Origin: Erysipelotrichaceae bacterium
GTDB lineage: Bacteria; Bacillota_I; Bacilli_A; Erysipelotrichales; Erysipelotrichaceae
DNA length: 64,000 bases
Reading direction: 5' to 3'
Assembly (NCBI GenBank): GCA_017550145.1
Contig: JAFZQG010000012.1
Span: forward strand, 1 to 64,000
Positions within the stretch are counted from its first letter, which is position 1; every line of letters starts with the position of its first letter. Position numbers and translations under genes: made by a program. The notes under the pieces are model-generated. The model was not told where the DNA came from, ran no database searches, and worked only from the letters and a program-made list of their open reading frames with translations. Positions 59,568 through 64,000 of the stretch are shown here, piece by piece.

Positions 59568-60325
59568 TGTTTGATGCAAAAAAAGAAAAAGACAGGATCG
59601 TACAGTTTATCCGTGACTATTATCAGAAAAACAATCTTAAAGGTGCCGTATTAGGCATCTCCGGTGGTAAGGATTCAGGAGTGGTTGCCGGACTGATGTG
59701 CGAGGCTTTAGGACCTGAGAACGTCGTAGGTATTACTTTGCCATGTCACTCCAAGGATGCGGACCGTAATGATGCACTGCTGGTAGCTGAAAAGTTCGGT
59801 TTTGAAATGCTAAATATCGATCTGACTCCAGTCTATGATGCTTTCAAGACCGAAGCCGCAAAACTCGGTGAGTTTACGGATGAAGAGTACAGAAATTCCG
59901 ATATCAACCTCAAACCGCGTCTAAGAATGGCCAGTGTTTACTATATGGCTGCCTTATTATCCGCTACCAAAGGCGGAACCTATATTGTTCCGGGCACATC
60001 GAATGCCTGTGAACTCTATGTCGGTTATTTTACCAAGGGCGGCGACTCGGTTTATGATATCGCTCCTATTTACGGTTTAACAGTTGAAGAAGTTATCGCC
60101 GTCGGTGCTGAAGTTGGTGTACCTGATAAGGTCTTATACAGAACACCTGATGACGGCATCTCCGGTTTAAGTGATGAAGATAAGCTCGGTGTGAAATATA
60201 AAGATATCGCTTCGGTTATCAGAGGAAGAGAAGTCGATGAAACCGAAAGAGAAAAGATCGAAGTCTTGCACCGCAAAGCAGCTCATAAGTTCAATACTCC
60301 GGTCTATAAACCTGAAGAGGAATGA
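59567..60325 (+). CDS. nadE: NAD synthase (ammonia-dependent type)
   Basis: 252 residues. The ATP-pyrophosphatase loop SGGKDSGVVAGL is at the N-terminus. PGTSNACELYVGYFTKGGDSVYDIAPI and RTPDDGISGLSDEDKLG are conserved substrate-binding segments. There is no glutaminase domain, so ammonia should be the nitrogen donor. It amidates nicotinate adenine dinucleotide to NAD. Overlaps nadD by 4 bp. Confidence 0.94.
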   Translation: MFDAKKEKDRIVQFIRDYYQKNNLKGAVLGISGGKDSGVVAGLMCEALGPENVVGITLPCHSKDADRNDALLVAEKFGFEMLNIDLTPVYDAFKTEAAKLGEFTDEEYRNSDINLKPRLRMASVYYMAALLSATKGGTYIVPGTSNACELYVGYFTKGGDSVYDIAPIYGLTVEEVIAVGAEVGVPDKVLYRTPDDGISGLSDEDKLGVKYKDIASVIRGREVDETEREKIEVLHRKAAHKFNTPVYKPEEE

Positions 60326-61923
60326 TGAAGCGGGGTATCTACTGCGGTTCATTCAATCCGGTTCATTCCGGTCATATAAAGATTGCAAAGGAATGCCTGA
60401 GACAGAAGCTGGTCGATGAAGTACTGATCATCGCTACCGGCAACTACTGGAACAAGCAGGATCTTTTGCCGTTGAATGAGCGGATAAAGATGCTGGAAAT
60501 GGTTAAGGAAGAGGGCATTGTGATCGATCATCGATATAATGATCTTCCTTATACCTATATGATCTTTGACCAGCTTGAGAAAGATTATCCGGATGATGAA
60601 GAGGTTCTGATTATCGGTGCCGATAATATCCCACAGTTCCATCGCTGGAAAGAAAGTCAGAAACTGCTGGAACATGAATTCATTATTATCAAAAGAAAAG
60701 GAACCGATGTCAAAGAGATCGAAGACATCATGGATGGTTTCCATAAGGATAATTATGTGATCGCCGATATCGAAGAGATCGATATCAGTTCAACTTATAT
60801 CAGAGAGAATCTTGATGATTATGAAAAGATAAAAGATATGATCGATCTTAAAGTCTATGAACATATGGTGAAACTGAAAGGAAGAGAAACGATGCAGCAT
60901 GAAATAACAGAAAGACATCCGCTTCTGGATGAAAACGGTCATCTGATCGAAACAGGCTATGCGAAGAGCCTGATCCTGGATTATGACCGCAAAAAGATCA
61001 AGGCCAATTCCTTGAGGATCAAGGAATGGGATTACTACCTTATATATAATAAGGACTATGCTTTAGCCTTAACGGTCGATGATAACTCCTATATGGCTCT
61101 GGATTCGATCTCACTGATCGATTTCCGTATCCCTTGGGAACATACCAATTCACCGATGAACGTCATGACACTGGGTAAGCGCAATTTCCCTTCGACTTCC
61201 TTAAGCGGTGATGTGAAAGGTGAAGGCAAAGATTACAAGATTGAATTCATCAATGAAGGTGATAAGCGGATCCTGAATTTCCGGATGGATAAGTTCATGG
61301 ATGACAAAGCGATCGAAGGTTCCATTACCTTATATGATAAACATGATGAATCAATGGTTATCGTGACACCATACAAAGAAAGTAAAGTTCATTTCTACTA
61401 CAACCAGAAGATCAACTGTATGCCGGCCGAAGGCAAGCTTGTCTTTGATGGACAGGAATATGTCTTTGATCCGAAGGACAGTTTCGGAACTTTAGACTGG
61501 GGCAGAGGTGTCTGGACATACAAGAATACCTGGTACTGGGGCTCAGGTTCCGGAATGGTGGACGGTCACAGATTCGGTTTCAATATCGGCTATGGCTTCG
61601 GTGATACTTCCGCTGCCAGTGAGAATATGCTGTTCTATGACGGAAAAGCCCACAAATTATCGCAGATCATTTTCAATATTCCAATGAAGGATGGTAAGGA
61701 AGATTATATGTCCGACTGGACTTTCACTTCGGATGATGGAAGATTTGAGATGGACTTCAGACCGATTCTTGATCGGGCGGCCAATACGGATTTCGTGATC
61801 CTTGGTTCCAATCAGCATCAGGTTTTCGGCAAGTTCAGCGGTAAATGTATCCTGGATGACGGCAAGGTCATCGAACTCAAAGACTTTATGGGCTTTGCGG
61901 AAAAAGTAAGTAATAAGTGGTAA
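60322..61923 (+). CDS. nadD: Nicotinate-nucleotide adenylyltransferase fused to a DUF2804 domain
   Basis: 533 residues; NadD alone is about 190-210. Residues 1-190 are NadD: GIYCGSFNPVHSGHIKIA (HxGH) and ISSTYIRE. From residue 191 (MQHEITERHPLLDENGHLIETGYAKS) to the end is a DUF2804 domain, with RIKEWDYYLI, DWGRGVWTYKNTWYWGSGSG and FGFNIGYGFGDTSAASEN. No stop separates them, but AAAGGAAGAG followed by ATG at 60892 sits at the junction, so a separate DUF2804 product is possible. NadD joins nicotinate mononucleotide to AMP; the role of DUF2804 is unknown. Start may be ATG 60322 or 60325. Confidence 0.88.
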   Translation: MMKRGIYCGSFNPVHSGHIKIAKECLRQKLVDEVLIIATGNYWNKQDLLPLNERIKMLEMVKEEGIVIDHRYNDLPYTYMIFDQLEKDYPDDEEVLIIGADNIPQFHRWKESQKLLEHEFIIIKRKGTDVKEIEDIMDGFHKDNYVIADIEEIDISSTYIRENLDDYEKIKDMIDLKVYEHMVKLKGRETMQHEITERHPLLDENGHLIETGYAKSLILDYDRKKIKANSLRIKEWDYYLIYNKDYALALTVDDNSYMALDSISLIDFRIPWEHTNSPMNVMTLGKRNFPSTSLSGDVKGEGKDYKIEFINEGDKRILNFRMDKFMDDKAIEGSITLYDKHDESMVIVTPYKESKVHFYYNQKINCMPAEGKLVFDGQEYVFDPKDSFGTLDWGRGVWTYKNTWYWGSGSGMVDGHRFGFNIGYGFGDTSAASENMLFYDGKAHKLSQIIFNIPMKDGKEDYMSDWTFTSDDGRFEMDFRPILDRAANTDFVILGSNQHQVFGKFSGKCILDDGKVIELKDFMGFAEKVSNKW

Positions 61924-61943
61924 AGAGGATAATCCTCTTTTCA
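61923..61943 (+). terminator. Intrinsic terminator after the nadD fusion
   Basis: AAAGAGG (61922-61928) pairs with CCTCTTT (61934-61940) around ATAAT, with T residues after. Confidence 0.75.
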
Positions 61944-61957
61944 TTTGAAATTGTCGG

Positions 61958-61963
61958 TATAAT
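61958..61963 (+). promoter_or_regulatory. Leaderless-type -10 of uvrB
   Basis: TATAAT lies exactly 6 bases before the uvrB ATG. No SD is present between them. No convincing -35 is seen, and no LexA-like box was recognised. Confidence 0.6.
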
Positions 61964-61969
61964 GTTTTT

Positions 61970-63943
61970 ATGGAAAACAGAATGTTCAAACTGATCTCGG
62001 ACTACAAACCGACCGGTGATCAGCCGGAAGCGATCGAAAAACTTGTTGAAGGCTTAAAGGAAGGCAAACACGAACAGGTCCTTCTGGGTGCGACCGGAAC
62101 CGGTAAGACTTTTACGATCGCCAATGTTATACAGCAGATCAATAAACCGACCCTGGTTTTTGCGCACAATAAAACACTGGCCGGTCAGCTTTATTCCGAA
62201 TTCAAAGCCCTGTTTCCGGAGAATGCGGTCGAATACTTCATTTCCAACTTTGATTTCTATCAGCCTGAAGCCTATATGCCTAAGACTGATACCTATATTG
62301 AAAAGAACGCTGTAACTAACGATGAGATAGACATGCTTCGTATGTCGGCATACAACTCACTTCTGGAAAGAAGAGACGTTATCGTTGTGGCTTCTGTTGC
62401 CTGCATCTATGCAGGATCTAACCCCGAAGACTACAAGGAAATGTTTTTCACTTTGAAAGTTGGTGAAATAATTGACCGTCAGGATCTGATCAAAAGACTT
62501 GTGGTCATGCAATATCAGCGTAACGATATGGATAAATTACGCGGTACCTTCTCGGTCAAAGGCGATGTCATCGAAGTCTGTCCGGGCCATACCGATAAGT
62601 TCATCATCAGAATCGAAATGTTCGATGAGGAAATAGAGAGGATCACCGAGATCGATCCGGTAACCAAGAACGTTCAGAACGGTTATACTGTCTATTCTTT
62701 CTTCCCGGCCAGCGGTTATGCCAGAGATCAGAGAGATATCAATATCGCCTGCGACAATATCGAAAAGGAACTGGAAGAAAGACTAAAGTACTTTAAAGAA
62801 AAAGGCAAGCTGCTGGAATATGAAAGACTCGAACAGCGCTGCCGTTATGATATCGAATCATTAAGAGAAATGGGCATGTGTTCGGGTATCGAGAACTATG
62901 CCATGCATATAGATCATCGTGTTCCGGGACAAAGACCGTACAATCTTTTTGATTACTTCGGCGATGATTTTCTGATCGTCGTTGATGAATCGCATGTTTC
63001 TTTACCGCAGATCCGCGGTATGTATAACGGTGACCATCAGCGTAAGCTTACCTTAGTAGAATACGGTTTCCGTTTACCGAGCGCTTTAGAGAACCGTCCG
63101 ATGACTTTTGAAGAGTGGGAGGAACTCAAGGCTCCGCGTATCTATATGTCAGCCACTCCGGGTGATTATGAACTGGAAAGAAGCGGCAAACCTGTCGAAC
63201 AGCTGATCCGTCCGACCGGCTTGCTAGATCCGATCGTGGAAGTGAGAAAGACTTCCGGTCAGATCGATGATCTGATGGAAGAGATCAGAAACAATATTGC
63301 CAGAAATGAAAGAACTCTGGTTACGACTTTAACCGTCAAGATGGCTGAAGATCTCAGTGATTATTTAAAGAAGCTCAACTTCAAGGTAGCTTATCTTCAT
63401 CATGAAACCAAGACACTGGAGAGAAGCGAGATCATCCATGATCTTCGAGCCGGTAAATATGATGTTCTGGTCGGTATCAACCTCTTAAGAGAAGGTCTGG
63501 ATATTCCGGAAGTATCTTTAATTGCGATCCTTGATGCGGATAAGGAAGGTTTCTTGAGAAGTTCTCGTTCCCTGATCCAGACAATTGGCCGTGCTGCCCG
63601 TAACGAACACGGCAGGGTAATCATGTATGCAGATATGATCACCGATTCAATGAAACAGGCCATCGATGAAACAAATCGTCGTCGTAATATTCAGGAAAAA
63701 TATAACGAAGAGAATCATATCGTTCCGAAGTCTATCGTGAAGGAACTCAACGAGATCATCCACTCGAAAGAGACAAGAGAGATGAGTAAGAAGTATCGTG
63801 AGAAACACAAGCACACGAAGGCTGAAAAGGAAAGAATGATGGCTTCGATCGAAGCCGAAATGAGAGAAGCCGCCAAGCAGCTTAACTTTGAAAGAGCGGC
63901 GGAACTCAGAGATATTCTCTATGAACTGAGAGATGAAAACTGA
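61970..63943 (+). CDS. uvrB: Excinuclease ABC subunit B
   Basis: 657 residues. The DNA damage-verification helicase of nucleotide excision repair. Walker [15 protein letters not shown], the beta-hairpin region [32 protein letters not shown], helicase motifs [13 protein letters not shown] and QTIGRAARN, and a C-terminal UvrC-binding UVR motif ([20 protein letters not shown]). Full length. Its mRNA is probably leaderless. uvrA is expected nearby and may be the gene that starts at the window edge. Confidence 0.97.
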   Translation: MENRMFKLISDYKPTGDQPEAIEKLVEGLKEGKHEQVLLGATGTGKTFTIANVIQQINKPTLVFAHNKTLAGQLYSEFKALFPENAVEYFISNFDFYQPEAYMPKTDTYIEKNAVTNDEIDMLRMSAYNSLLERRDVIVVASVACIYAGSNPEDYKEMFFTLKVGEIIDRQDLIKRLVVMQYQRNDMDKLRGTFSVKGDVIEVCPGHTDKFIIRIEMFDEEIERITEIDPVTKNVQNGYTVYSFFPASGYARDQRDINIACDNIEKELEERLKYFKEKGKLLEYERLEQRCRYDIESLREMGMCSGIENYAMHIDHRVPGQRPYNLFDYFGDDFLIVVDESHVSLPQIRGMYNGDHQRKLTLVEYGFRLPSALENRPMTFEEWEELKAPRIYMSATPGDYELERSGKPVEQLIRPTGLLDPIVEVRKTSGQIDDLMEEIRNNIARNERTLVTTLTVKMAEDLSDYLKKLNFKVAYLHHETKTLERSEIIHDLRAGKYDVLVGINLLREGLDIPEVSLIAILDADKEGFLRSSRSLIQTIGRAARNEHGRVIMYADMITDSMKQAIDETNRRRNIQEKYNEENHIVPKSIVKELNEIIHSKETREMSKKYREKHKHTKAEKERMMASIEAEMREAAKQLNFERAAELRDILYELRDEN

Positions 63944-63954
63944 TCTATAGAAAT

Positions 63955-63983
63955 AAGACACACCATAAAATGTGTTATATAAT
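63955..63983 (+). promoter_or_regulatory. Promoter of the gene at the window edge
   Basis: AAGACA (63955-63960) and TATAAT (63978-63983) are 17 bp apart; the ATG at 63990 follows the -10 by exactly 6 bases, again a leaderless layout. Confidence 0.55.
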
Positions 63984-63989
63984 GAAACT

Positions 63990-64000
63990 ATGAAAAAACT
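63990..64000 (+). CDS. Start of a further gene (cut by window end)
   Basis: ATGAAAAAACT encodes only Met-Lys-Lys and part of a fourth codon. Called because an ATG stands 6 bases after a good -10, as for uvrB. Its product cannot be told from the sequence present. Confidence 0.4.

Overview
The window looks like the chromosome of a low-GC, anaerobic or facultatively anaerobic Firmicute. Gene order, A-rich Shine-Dalgarno (SD) sites, a class III ribonucleotide reductase, a GlgC/GlgD glycogen operon and a RibU-type riboflavin transporter fit this. An Erysipelotrichia-like lineage is my inference; no 16S or marker search was possible.

Layout. 1-2.3 kb is the end of the ribosomal spc/alpha operon (rpmJ, rpsM, rpsK, rpoA, rplQ). 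2.3-9.8 kb is an AT-rich accessory island. It holds two XRE regulators, a class II Fic protein, a small operon (XRE, RHH/Phd-like protein, zinc ribbon, DIP1984 protein) behind a leader with a terminator, a tRNA-Thr-like sequence between inverted repeats, a three-repeat lipoprotein, a HEPN-like protein and an AbiE toxin-antitoxin pair. 9.9-12.2 kb holds a malate/lactate-type dehydrogenase and malic enzyme. 12.4-18.5 kb holds a ParB-like/metallophosphoesterase fusion diverging from an anaerobic ribonucleotide reductase locus, in which NrdG carries an N-terminal MarR domain and NrdD a C-terminal glutaredoxin domain, followed by thioredoxin reductase. 18.5-24.8 kb is divergent threonine/aspartate-family biosynthesis (thrC-thrB-ACT regulator against hom-lysC-asd).

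24.9-29.4 kb holds a nucleotidyltransferase, glycerol kinase, a flavoprotein, a sirtuin and an FMN riboswitch with ribU. 29.5-33 kb holds a Pro/Glu/Val-rich tail-anchored protein with cmk and der. 33-40 kb holds a class A PBP with a long cytoplasmic tail, an M24 aminopeptidase, exonuclease III and a PepV-like dipeptidase. 40-48.5 kb is glycogen metabolism (HAD phosphatase, debranching-type GH13, glgC, glgD, glgA, glgB). 48.5-53 kb holds a PPC-domain protein, two consecutive COG0523-like GTPases (one with a His-rich metal-binding loop), uppP and a CcdA-thioredoxin fusion. 53-58 kb is the str operon (rpsL-rpsG-fusA-tuf) on the minus strand with its own promoter and structured leader, diverging from an NAD operon (pncB-nadE-nadD). 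NadD there is fused to a DUF2804 domain. uvrB and the first codons of another gene end the window.

Two themes cut across the window. First, there are several in-frame domain fusions (MarR-NrdG, NrdD-glutaredoxin, NadD-DUF2804, ParB-like-phosphoesterase, CcdA-thioredoxin); in two of them an SD-like purine tract and ATG survive at the domain junction. Second, seven genes have a -10 hexamer exactly six bases before the start codon and no SD, which predicts leaderless mRNAs.
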